Shown piece after piece: positions 1 through 6,824 of a DNA stretch of 10,491 nucleotides. Location: NCBI GenBank assembly GCA_018334855.1, contig JAGXLE010000023.1, positions 1 to 10,491 on the forward strand, given 5' to 3'. Numbering within the stretch: position 1 is the first letter of the stretch; every line of letters begins with the position of its first letter. The notes under the pieces are model-generated. The model ran no database searches. It worked only from the letters and a program-made list of their open reading frames with translations, and was not told where the DNA came from. Origin of the DNA: Desulfobacterales bacterium (lineage in GTDB: Bacteria > Desulfobacterota > Desulfobacteria > Desulfobacterales > Desulfosalsimonadaceae). Made by a program: the position numbers and the translations under genes.

Positions 1-249
1 AGGGAAGACCCTCTGCATCAGCTCCCGGTCTTCGCCTTCAAAGGCGTCAACCCGGCCTTTTTCCTCTTTTTCGAGGCGGGAGAGGCGTTTCTGTAGCTCG
101 TATTCTATTTTTTTGGTGCGCTTGCCCCTGTAGGCATTTGCCGAAAGGCCGCTAAGCTCCAGTTCCAGTTCCTTGTGCTCGTCGCTGAAAGGGTTTATCG
201 AGCTGGCCCTGGCTATTTTTTCAAAAAATTTTCGGTCAGAAGAATTCAT
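1..249 (-). CDS. N-terminal part of an unidentified minus-strand protein (truncated by window edge)
   Basis: Reading the minus strand from an ATG at 249-247 gives 83 uninterrupted codons to the window edge, so the C-terminus is missing. The visible part is hydrophilic and probably helical: it starts MNSSDRKFFEKIARAS, continues with INPFSDEHKELELEL, then becomes very rich in Lys, Arg and Glu (KRTKKIEYELQKRL, then SRLEKEEKGR), which suggests a helical or coiled-coil segment. No signal peptide or membrane segment is visible. The ribosome-binding site before this ATG is poor, and in-frame GTG or TTG starts exist up to about 45 bp further upstream, so the start is uncertain. The FF...NPFSDEH pattern faintly recalls the N-termini of some deltaproteobacterial sigma-54 regulators, but this is memory of a pattern and not an assignment. 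It is divergent from the DUF362 gene. Confidence 0.6.
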   Translation of the reverse strand, partial: MNSSDRKFFEKIARASSINPFSDEHKELELELSGLSANAYRGKRTKKIEYELQKRLSRLEKEEKGRVDAFEGEDRELMQRVFP

Positions 250-465
250 CGGTGGTGCGTCTGTCAGTTGCAATACAAGGAAGCATATGGACACCGCGGA
301 TTCTCAGTCTGCCGGAAATCCGCAGCGCAGCCGGATAAATACAGATCCATATGAATTGTAATGGTTTTTATAAATTGATATCTTTATTTGGGGTTCATGT
401 CAAATCTTTATCAAAAAAGAAGCAATGTCTGTAAATCTTCAGAAGACCCGGGGAAAGGAGCTTTT
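250..465. promoter_or_regulatory. Divergent intergenic region with nested inverted repeats
   Basis: This gap lies between two divergently transcribed genes and must hold both promoters. An outer inverted repeat CATATGG (284-290) / CCATATG (347-353) encloses an inner one, GCGGATT (296-302) / AATCCGC (317-323), with a 14-nt loop. A possible sigma-70-like promoter for the rightward gene is TTGTAA (356-361), 17 bp, TATCTT (379-384), but the match is weak. A strong Shine-Dalgarno sequence (GGGAAAGGAG, 451-460) sits 5 bp before the ATG at 466. No -24/-12 sigma-54 promoter was recognised here. Confidence 0.35.
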
Positions 466-1635
466 ATGTCAGTGGTGTCTCTGGTGCGGTGTGGGAGTTA
501 TGACAGTGCCGAACTCGAAGGCGCGGTTGAAAAAAGTCTTGAAAAGGCCGGGTTTGCAAAAGAATGCTTTGCCGGGGCCAGGGTTGCAGTAAAGCCCAAC
601 CTGCTCACTGTTGCAAAAGATGACAGCGCCATTATTACCCACCCGGAATTTTTCCGCGCCGCGGTCCGGATCATAAGGGCAGGCGGCGGTACTCCGGTAC
701 TGGTGGAGTCCCCTGCCGTGCATTCCCTGCAGCGGGTGATTAAAAAGACCGGATATGCCTCCGTGATGGAAGAAGAGCGGATCGAGGCCGCAGACCCGGC
801 CAGGGTGAAGACCCTGCATTTTGAGAGCGCGCACCGGTTCAAATACATTGACATATCATCTGCCTATTTTGATGCAGATATGATCGTGGGGCTGCCAAAG
901 TTCAAGACTCACGGCATTACCTATATAACAGGGGCGGTAAAGTTGATGTTTGGCGCCATGCCGGGCATGGAAAAATCAAAGATGCACCTGCGCCTTCCCG
1001 GGCACGAAGATTTTGCCGATTTTCTGCTGGATCTCTACGGAGCCATGACATTTGGCTTTGATCCTCCAAAGCCTGTACTGCATATCATGGATGCCATAGC
1101 CGTCCTGGAGGGCGAAGGCCCCGGCCAGGGCGGCAGTCCCAGGCAAATGAATGCCGTGCTGGCCGGCAAGAACGGCATTGCCGTGGATTGCGCAGCAACA
1201 TGTCTGGCAGGACTGGATATTGAAAAGGTTTCCACAATTGTGAAAGGTTTTGAAAGAGGCTATGGAATTTCATCTCCGTCAGATTTGGAAACTGTCGGCG
1301 AGCCCGTTGAAAACCTTCAGATGAGCGATTTTGTGCCGGCAAGCGGGGATTCGATTTTTTCCAATGCTTTCAGATGGCCCTTTAATACCAGGACCTTTAA
1401 AAATCTTTTCGTGGAGCGCCCCGTGCCAAGGCCTGAACTGTGCACGCTCTGCTACCAGTGCAGAAAAATCTGCCCCGCAGGCGCCATCAGTAAAGCCGTT
1501 AAGGGGAAAAATATACCGGAATACGATTACGGAGCCTGCATCCGGTGCTACTGCTGCCTGGAAATCTGCCCGGAAGGGGCAATCGGCAAAAAGCCGGGCC
1601 GGCTGCAGTGGCTTTTAGGATTTCTTGAAAAATAA
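466..1635 (+). CDS. DUF362 family iron-sulfur protein
   Basis: A 389-residue cytoplasmic protein of the DUF362 family (Pfam PF04015), whose reaction is unknown. The DUF362 core covers about residues 1-310: VKPNLL near 42-47, PKFKTHG at 144-150 followed by TGAVKLMFG at 155-163, and DAIAVLEGEGPGQGG at 209-223, all typical of the family. The C-terminus carries two adjacent 4Fe-4S motifs of the bacterial ferredoxin type: C326-x2-C329-x2-C332-x3-C336-P and C358-x2-C361-x2-C364-x3-C368-P, so it probably binds two 4Fe-4S clusters and handles electrons. The reading frame stays open upstream to a TTG at 388, but the ATG at 466 is preferred because GGAAAGGAG lies at ideal distance and the resulting start (MSVVSLVRCGSYD) matches how the family usually begins. 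A 98-bp gap with its own regulatory signals separates it from the next gene, so it may be transcribed alone or read through. Confidence 0.88.
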   Translation: MSVVSLVRCGSYDSAELEGAVEKSLEKAGFAKECFAGARVAVKPNLLTVAKDDSAIITHPEFFRAAVRIIRAGGGTPVLVESPAVHSLQRVIKKTGYASVMEEERIEAADPARVKTLHFESAHRFKYIDISSAYFDADMIVGLPKFKTHGITYITGAVKLMFGAMPGMEKSKMHLRLPGHEDFADFLLDLYGAMTFGFDPPKPVLHIMDAIAVLEGEGPGQGGSPRQMNAVLAGKNGIAVDCAATCLAGLDIEKVSTIVKGFERGYGISSPSDLETVGEPVENLQMSDFVPASGDSIFSNAFRWPFNTRTFKNLFVERPVPRPELCTLCYQCRKICPAGAISKAVKGKNIPEYDYGACIRCYCCLEICPEGAIGKKPGRLQWLLGFLEK

Positions 1636-1663
1636 TTTTTATTCGGGTGACTGGAAACAATGC

Positions 1664-1714
1664 TTGACTTTTTATAAATTTGAATGTAATTCTAAATTCG
1701 AAAAGCATTCGAAT
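1664..1714 (+). promoter_or_regulatory. Promoter region with candidate TetR operator
   Basis: A perfect palindrome with 7-bp arms, ATTCGAA (1696-1702), spacer AAGCA, TTCGAAT (1708-1714), ends 19 bp before the ATG of the SDR gene. A further half-site-like TTTGAAT lies at 1679-1685 and pairs imperfectly with the left arm. TTGACT at 1664-1669 is a good -35 hexamer, but the -10 candidate about 17 bp further on (TAATTC) is poor. Size, symmetry and place, just before an operon that encodes a TetR regulator, fit an operator for that regulator; this is inference. GGGAG at 1724-1728 is the ribosome-binding site for the gene at 1734. Confidence 0.5.
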
Positions 1715-1733
1715 AATCTTACAGGGAGATCAA

Positions 1734-2573
1734 ATGTATAAGGATCTGGAGGGAAAGACGGCTGTTATCACCGGAGCCGGTAAAAAAACCGGCATAGGCT
1801 ATGCCATGGCGGAAAAGCTGGCTCAATGCGGAGCAAATATCGTAATTGCCGATTTGGGAGAAGCCCGGGCAGAAGAGGGCCAGGTCAGCACCGCCACTTC
1901 GGAACAGATGCGCGAAATCGAAAAGCAGCTTGCCGTAGATTACGGGGTCGACTGTCTGTCGGTTGCCCTGGACGTCAGCGATACGGGTTCTGTGGAACAG
2001 ATGGTAAAATCCGCGGTTAAAAAGTTCGGCGCAATTCATATTCTTTGCAACAATGCCGGTGCGTCATTCGGGGTGCCAAGCGATGTGGAAAACTATGAGG
2101 AGTCCGCATGGTTAAAAACCATAGATATAAACCTTCACGGGGTTTTCCGGGTCTCTAAAGCCGTTATACCGGTTATGAAAAAAAGCGGCGGAGGCTGTAT
2201 CATCAATACAGCATCGCGTGCCGGCAAAGTGCCTCCGCTTTTCAATTCCGCCTATGCGGCTGCCAAGGCCGGGGTAATCATGCTTACCAAGACCATGGCA
2301 AAAGAGCTTTCAGGCGCGGGCATCCGGGTAAATGCAGTATGCCCGGGCCAGATAATGACGGATATAGAAAAATGGCGTTTCGGCCTGGAGGCGCAGTTTT
2401 TCAACACCACGCCCGAAGAGCGCGAGCTTGAAATGTGTAAATCCATTCCTCTCGGCAGAATCGGCGATCCCGCGGAGGTCGGGGATCTGGTGGCCTTTCT
2501 TGCTTCAAATGCGTCTTCTTATATTACGGGACAGGCAGTCAATGTCACCGGCGGACAGCTCATGGAATTGTAG
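1734..2573 (+). CDS. Short-chain dehydrogenase/reductase (SDR), NAD-type
   Basis: A 279-residue soluble oxidoreductase of the classical SDR superfamily, a little longer than the usual 250. The nucleotide-binding glycine motif reads TGAGKKTGIG (13-22), two residues longer than the standard TGxxxGxG. Asp40 after beta-2 (VIADLG) suggests preference for NAD(H) over NADP(H). NNAG is at 106-109, catalytic Asn133 (DIN), Ser161 (INTAS), Tyr174 and Lys178 (YAAAK) are all present, so the enzyme should be active. The C-terminal half has RVNAVCPGQIMTD and a terminal YITGQAVNVTGG, both standard. Residues 42-70 form an extra helical stretch. ATG at 1734 is chosen because GGGAG precedes it and the conserved N-terminus (KDLEGKTAVITGAG) begins there; the frame extends upstream to a TTG without a ribosome-binding site. 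The substrate cannot be told from sequence. The TetR gene follows 33 bp later, so they are probably cotranscribed. Confidence 0.88.
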   Translation: MYKDLEGKTAVITGAGKKTGIGYAMAEKLAQCGANIVIADLGEARAEEGQVSTATSEQMREIEKQLAVDYGVDCLSVALDVSDTGSVEQMVKSAVKKFGAIHILCNNAGASFGVPSDVENYEESAWLKTIDINLHGVFRVSKAVIPVMKKSGGGCIINTASRAGKVPPLFNSAYAAAKAGVIMLTKTMAKELSGAGIRVNAVCPGQIMTDIEKWRFGLEAQFFNTTPEERELEMCKSIPLGRIGDPAEVGDLVAFLASNASSYITGQAVNVTGGQLMEL

Positions 2574-2606
2574 TCTGATTTCAAATTCTTTAAGGGTTTG
2601 AAGCAA

Positions 2607-3230
2607 ATGGGACAGAAGGAAAGAAGAGAGCGCGAAAAACAGCAGCGCAGAACGCAGATTTTAAACGCCGCACGTGCGCTTTTGTTAAAAGAGGGGTTTA
2701 ACAAGACCTCAGTTAATAAGATCTCGAAAAAGGCAGAACTTTCCGTAGGCTCCATTTATTTTTATTTTAAAAACAAGGAGGAGATATTTGCCTCGCTCGA
2801 GCATGAAGGGCTTGAGATTCTGCATGAACATGTTCTCTCCGCGACCGGCGGAGTCACCGACTCCATAGATCGGCTAAAGAAGGGAGCCGATGCATATTAC
2901 CAGTTCAGTATAAGGCACAGTGACTATTTTGACGTGATCAATTATTTCCTTTCATCCCCGCGTGTTTTTTTCTCAGAAGATGTAAACCGTACCATTGATT
3001 CCAAGGGTGCAATGATTCTGGAAAATATTTCAGCCACTGTCAGGCGCGGGGTTGAAGAAGGGGTTTTTGAAGAAAAGTTTCCGGGCAATTTTGCGGCGTT
3101 TTTCTGGGCATCGCTTCACGGCATTATTCAGACCCGCAAGCTGCAGGGCACGATGATCGAGTGTGACGATTTTTACAGCTTTTTTCAATACAGTGTCGAC
3201 AGGTTAATAGAGAGTATAAGCAGCAGGTAA
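2607..3230 (+). CDS. TetR/AcrR-family transcriptional regulator
   Basis: A 207-residue DNA-binding protein of normal TetR-family length. A basic N-terminal tail (KERREREKQQRR) leads into the helix-turn-helix domain at about 15-62: RTQILNAARALLLKEGF, then TSVNKISKKAELSVGSIYFYFKNKEEIF with the signature helix 3 and YFYFKNKEE ending. Residues 65-207 form the variable helical ligand-binding and dimerisation domain; the ligand is not predictable. The ATG at 2607 has AAGGG about 10 bp upstream; an in-frame TTG three codons earlier lies too close to it. It sits inside the SDR-to-acetate-kinase run, so it probably controls that operon, perhaps through the palindrome at 1696-1714. No terminator separates it from the PLP enzyme gene 54 bp downstream. 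Confidence 0.9.
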   Translation: MGQKERREREKQQRRTQILNAARALLLKEGFNKTSVNKISKKAELSVGSIYFYFKNKEEIFASLEHEGLEILHEHVLSATGGVTDSIDRLKKGADAYYQFSIRHSDYFDVINYFLSSPRVFFSEDVNRTIDSKGAMILENISATVRRGVEEGVFEEKFPGNFAAFFWASLHGIIQTRKLQGTMIECDDFYSFFQYSVDRLIESISSR

Positions 3231-3284
3231 ACGATATAATGCGAAATCGCCGGGCATAAGCAGGGCTCCGGCAAAGGAGGCGGC

Positions 3285-4715
3285 ATGAAAATCCCATCAT
3301 CCGGCATGAAGGACGCAGAAGTTTTTGCAAAACTTGACGAATACAGAAAAGACGATGTGGACTGGTCTTCGGGCCGCGTTTTCGGATACGTCTTCGACCC
3401 CGGCAAAGAGATTATGGATTTTGCCAAGAAGGTTTACAACAAGTTTCTGACGGAAAACGCCCTTGATTTTAGTGTTTATCCAAGTCTGCTGCGCCTGGAA
3501 AACGACCTGGTGGCCATGCTGCGCGATCACTTGCGCGGAGACGATCAGGTTGTGGGCAATTTTACAAGCGGCGGAACCGAAAGCATACTGCTTGCGGTAA
3601 AAGCGGCCCGGGATTATTTCCGCCTGCACCGGCCCGAAATCGAAACCCCGGAGATGATCCTGCCTTCAACCGCACATGCCGCCTTCCACAAGGCCGCTCA
3701 TTATTTCGGAATAAAAACCGTGACCATACCAGTGGATTCCGGGACTTTCAGGGCCGATGTCAAAGAAACAGAAAAAAACATTACCGGCAATACAATATTT
3801 ATGACGGGCTCGGCTCCTTCTTACACCCAGGGGGTTATAGATCCTATTGCAAAACTCTCAGATATTGCCCGCCAAAAAGGGATCTGGTTTCATACCGATG
3901 CCTGTATGGGCGGATTTCTGCTGCCTTATTTCAAGCGCCTGGGCCGGGCTGTGCCGGATTTTGATTTTTCCCTGCCGGGGGTAAACTCGATTTCGGTGGA
4001 CCTGCACAAGTATGCCTATGCGCCCAAGGGCGCGTCCCTGATTCTGCACCGTACACCGGATTTGAGGAAATTCCAGATGTTTGCCTTTTCGCGGTGGCTC
4101 GGTTATACAATGATCAACCCGACGGTGCAGAGCACCAAGAGCGGAGGGCCTCTGGCGGCGGCCTGGGCGGTGCTCAATTACGTGGGTGATGACAAATACC
4201 TGGAGTTTGCAAAAAACAAGCTCGAAGCAACAAGGGAGATCAGGGAAGGAATAGAGTCCATCCCAGAGTTATATCTTCTTGGGCAACCGGAGATGACTCT
4301 GCTCTCATTTTCATCCAGAGAAGTCAATATCTTCCATATTATTGACGAAATGCATGAAAGAGGCTGGTATATACAGCCCTCGTTTTCCTATCAAAACATC
4401 CCGGCAAATATCCATCTCTCGATCAATCTTTCAAACGTGGGGCGGACCGGGGAGTTTATATCGGATTTGAAAGAAAGCGTTAAAAAGGCAAAAACCATGC
4501 CTTCAGGCCAGCTTCTTTCCGGTGTACGCGAAATGATGGATGAGCAGGGAGAGGATTTTCTGGAAAACGTGGATTCTCTTATGGCGCTTGCCGGTATGGA
4601 ACAGGGGAGGCTGCCCGAACGGATGGCGCCTGTAAACGAAGTGTTAGACTCCATGTCTCCGCAGTGGCGGGAAAAGATTCTGCTGGAGGTGACAAACCGT
4701 TTTTTTCATCCCTGA
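3285..4715 (+). CDS. PLP-dependent group II decarboxylase / sphingosine-1-phosphate-lyase-like enzyme
   Basis: A 476-residue cytoplasmic fold-type I PLP enzyme of the pyridoxal-dependent decarboxylase family, closest in pattern to the sphingosine-1-phosphate lyase branch. Visible motifs: FTSGGTES at 93-100 (cofactor phosphate binding), His131 in STAHAAFHKA (ring stacking), HTDACMGG at 203-210 with Asp205 contacting the pyridine nitrogen, and SVDLHKYAYAPKG with Lys242 as the Schiff-base lysine. PTVQSTKSGGPLAAAWA at 279-295 resembles the conserved PT...GG...W segment of S1P lyases. Residues from about 405 to the end form an extra Glu- and Met-rich helical tail. There is no N-terminal membrane anchor, unlike the eukaryotic lyases. 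The start has an excellent AAAGGAGG 4 bp upstream. Alternatives are an amino-acid decarboxylase (glutamate, aspartate, cysteate or tyrosine type) or a phosphoaldehyde-releasing lyase. The adjacent GltS-like carrier, 15 bp downstream, hints that an acidic amino acid or similar compound is the substrate, but this is inference. Confidence 0.85.
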   Translation: MKIPSSGMKDAEVFAKLDEYRKDDVDWSSGRVFGYVFDPGKEIMDFAKKVYNKFLTENALDFSVYPSLLRLENDLVAMLRDHLRGDDQVVGNFTSGGTESILLAVKAARDYFRLHRPEIETPEMILPSTAHAAFHKAAHYFGIKTVTIPVDSGTFRADVKETEKNITGNTIFMTGSAPSYTQGVIDPIAKLSDIARQKGIWFHTDACMGGFLLPYFKRLGRAVPDFDFSLPGVNSISVDLHKYAYAPKGASLILHRTPDLRKFQMFAFSRWLGYTMINPTVQSTKSGGPLAAAWAVLNYVGDDKYLEFAKNKLEATREIREGIESIPELYLLGQPEMTLLSFSSREVNIFHIIDEMHERGWYIQPSFSYQNIPANIHLSINLSNVGRTGEFISDLKESVKKAKTMPSGQLLSGVREMMDEQGEDFLENVDSLMALAGMEQGRLPERMAPVNEVLDSMSPQWREKILLEVTNRFFHP

Positions 4716-4730
4716 TCGGGAGATTCGCCT

Positions 4731-6080
4731 ATGACACCGCCGTTTCCTTTTGAAGCCGTCCTGATGTTCGGGCTTTTCTCTATTTTGCTTCTTGCCGGGG
4801 TTTTGCTTCGCGCATGGCTGGGTTTTCTGCAGAAATTGCTGTTTCCGGCGAGCCTGATAGGCGGGCTGATCGGATTTGCGCTGATCAACCTGCACGGCTT
4901 CGGTCTGGATGTTGAAATGATCAAGGCATTTGCTTATCATTTTTTTAATATTTCCTTTATTTCCGTGGGACTGACTCCGCCGGAATTCGAGCCGGGCGCA
5001 AAAAGCAGGGAGGCTGTAATATTTAAAGGCTCTGTCTGGATGGCCGTTCTCCAGGCGGCAACCTTTTCCCTGCAGGCCCTGGTGGGCGCATTTTTCGTGT
5101 ATGTTTTCATGCTGCTGGGTACAGAGTTGTTTCAAACCTTCGGGTTCCTGGTGCCTCTTGCCTTTAATGAAGGGCCGGGCCAGGCCCTTTCCATCGGCCG
5201 CGCCTGGGAAACCTTCGGGTTTGCAGATGCCTCCACCATAGGGCTCACTTTTGCCACCATCGGGTTCTTTTTCGCTTTTTTTGTGGGAGTGCCCCTGGCC
5301 AACGTGGGGCTGCGCAAAAAACGGCTGAAAAAAGAGTCGCCTGACCGCTTTTTTCTCCAGGGGATTCTGCCGGCGCGCCAAAAGGCGGCTTCTGCCGGCG
5401 GCGTGACGACTCACAGTTCAAATCTGGACTGCCTGGCCTTTCACCTGGCCCAGGTGGGACTGGCATACGTGATAACCTATTTTGGGGTGCTGGGCCTTAC
5501 AAGCATCGTGCCGCAGGAGGCAGCAGGTATCATATGGGGGTTTTTCTTTCTTTTCGGTCTGGTCACGGCCATTATTTTGCGAAAGATTCTGGAATTTACA
5601 CCGTTCGGGCACCTGATGGATCCGCCGCTGCAGAGGCGCATTACCGGAATGTCAATTGATTATCTAATTGTTGCAACCGGCTGCGGCATCGAGCTGTTGG
5701 TGGTATGGGAGTATGCCGCCCCTATTATTGTGACAGCCATTTTCGCGGGTCTGCTGACCACGCTTCTTGTTATCGTGCTTGGAAGACGCCTGTCGGATTA
5801 TCAGCTTGAAAGAACGGTTGCAATGTACGGAGTGGTAACGGGCACGGTTTCCTGCGGATTGCTGCTATTGCGCATCGTCGATCCCGAGTTAAAAACCCCT
5901 GCGGCCAGGGAAATCGGGTTTATGAATATTTTTACCGTGCCGGTGGTGGGCGGGCTTACGTTTTTTTTAAATGTCCCTCTCTGGTGGGGCTGGAGTCTTG
6001 CAAGCACCTGTCTCGTGCTGCTGGCTGTATTTTTGATATCATTTGCGTTGCTTTACCGCCGGGGATTCTGGGCGAGCTGA
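4731..6080 (+). CDS. GltS-like sodium/glutamate-type symporter (ESS family)
   Basis: A 449-residue inner-membrane carrier, somewhat longer than the roughly 400 residues of E. coli GltS. About ten to twelve hydrophobic segments are visible, in two halves separated by a charged cytoplasmic loop at about 194-235 (LRKKRLKKESPDRFF). Each half has a re-entrant-loop-type motif: LVPLAFNEGPGQALSIG at 140-156, and YGVVTGTVSCGLLLLRIVDPE at 366-386 followed by TPAA at 389-392; the second closely resembles the GltS signature. It should import an anionic amino acid or a related compound with sodium. The first motif has NEGPGQ where true GltS proteins have a GGHGT-type sequence, so the substrate may differ from glutamate. 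GGGAG lies 8 bp before the ATG. Its 15-bp gap to the PLP enzyme gene and 4-bp gap to the exporter gene indicate coupled expression. Confidence 0.8.
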   Translation: MTPPFPFEAVLMFGLFSILLLAGVLLRAWLGFLQKLLFPASLIGGLIGFALINLHGFGLDVEMIKAFAYHFFNISFISVGLTPPEFEPGAKSREAVIFKGSVWMAVLQAATFSLQALVGAFFVYVFMLLGTELFQTFGFLVPLAFNEGPGQALSIGRAWETFGFADASTIGLTFATIGFFFAFFVGVPLANVGLRKKRLKKESPDRFFLQGILPARQKAASAGGVTTHSSNLDCLAFHLAQVGLAYVITYFGVLGLTSIVPQEAAGIIWGFFFLFGLVTAIILRKILEFTPFGHLMDPPLQRRITGMSIDYLIVATGCGIELLVVWEYAAPIIVTAIFAGLLTTLLVIVLGRRLSDYQLERTVAMYGVVTGTVSCGLLLLRIVDPELKTPAAREIGFMNIFTVPVVGGLTFFLNVPLWWGWSLASTCLVLLAVFLISFALLYRRGFWAS

Positions 6081-6084
6081 GTTG

Positions 6085-6816
6085 ATGGATCCTGTACTGG
6101 TCAAATATATTATTTTAACCGGCATCGTGTTTTTTTCCTACACCGCCCAGACCATATCGGGGTTCGGAAGCACGGTGATCGCAGTCACACTTGGGGCCCA
6201 ACTGTTTCCGCTCCATGTCCTTATCCCGGCGCTGGTGATGCTCGATCTTCTGCTAAACGGGTTTCTCAGCCTGAAGTATTATACTTATATTGATGCAAGG
6301 CTGCTGTTTTTGCGGATAATCCCTTTTATGCTCACCGGCACCGTTGCAGGTCTCCTTCTTTTCAGCATCCTGGCCGGCCCGGTTTTAAAGACAATTCTGG
6401 GGCTCCTTGTAATGGCCCTTTCGGTCTGGGGACTTTTAACATTTTATAGAAAAAGCGGCAGACCGCTTATCCCGATATATCAGAAAGGATTTTTTCTGCT
6501 TGGCGGCATTGTTCACGGAATGTATGCCTCAGGCGGGCCTGTTATAGTATATGCCGCGGTACGTCTCGGCCTGGACAAAACGACTTTCCGGGCGGTGCTT
6601 ACCGCCCTGTGGACACTTTTAAGCGCCGTAATGACCGGGTTTTACATAGTGCAGGGACAATGGAGAGTTGAGTCGGGGCGGTTTGTACTGTTTTTGCTGC
6701 CGGCCGTATTGCTCGGCCTGTGGCTGGGGGAACTGCTTCACCACAAAACAGAAGAAAGGCAGTTCAGGCTCTTTATTTATATTCTTTTATTTCTGGCCGG
6801 GGCGGCACTGGTTTAA
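6085..6816 (+). CDS. TauE/SafE-family membrane exporter (TSUP family)
   Basis: A 243-residue inner-membrane protein with about seven or eight hydrophobic segments, of normal length for the TauE/SafE family (Pfam PF01925). The two internal repeats show their usual motifs: ISGFGST at 24-30 in the first half and GGIVHGMYASGGPVIVYAA at 140-158 in the second, with GLWLGELLHHKTEERQFRLF near the end. Characterised members export sulfite, sulfoacetate or related organic anions, or move sulfur compounds; the substrate here is not determined by sequence. The start ATG at 6085 lies 4 bp after the stop of the symporter gene with only a weak ribosome-binding site, consistent with translational coupling; the frame is open further upstream inside the previous gene but the hydrophobic N-terminus begins at the chosen ATG. 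Confidence 0.82.
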   Translation: MDPVLVKYIILTGIVFFSYTAQTISGFGSTVIAVTLGAQLFPLHVLIPALVMLDLLLNGFLSLKYYTYIDARLLFLRIIPFMLTGTVAGLLLFSILAGPVLKTILGLLVMALSVWGLLTFYRKSGRPLIPIYQKGFFLLGGIVHGMYASGGPVIVYAAVRLGLDKTTFRAVLTALWTLLSAVMTGFYIVQGQWRVESGRFVLFLLPAVLLGLWLGELLHHKTEERQFRLFIYILLFLAGAALV

Positions 6817-6824
6817 GGGATATG

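Noticed and set aside
173..361. Plus-strand open frame of 62 codons at the left edge
   Set aside because: It overlaps the minus-strand gene at 1-249, starts without a ribosome-binding site and has no recognisable domain.
388..465. Upstream extension of the DUF362 gene to a TTG start
   Set aside because: The ATG at 466 has a strong Shine-Dalgarno sequence and matches the family's usual N-terminus.
4644..5414. Minus-strand open frame of 256 codons
   Set aside because: It is antisense to the PLP enzyme and symporter genes, whose proteins are clearly recognisable, and its translation is rich in Gln, Lys and His with no domain.
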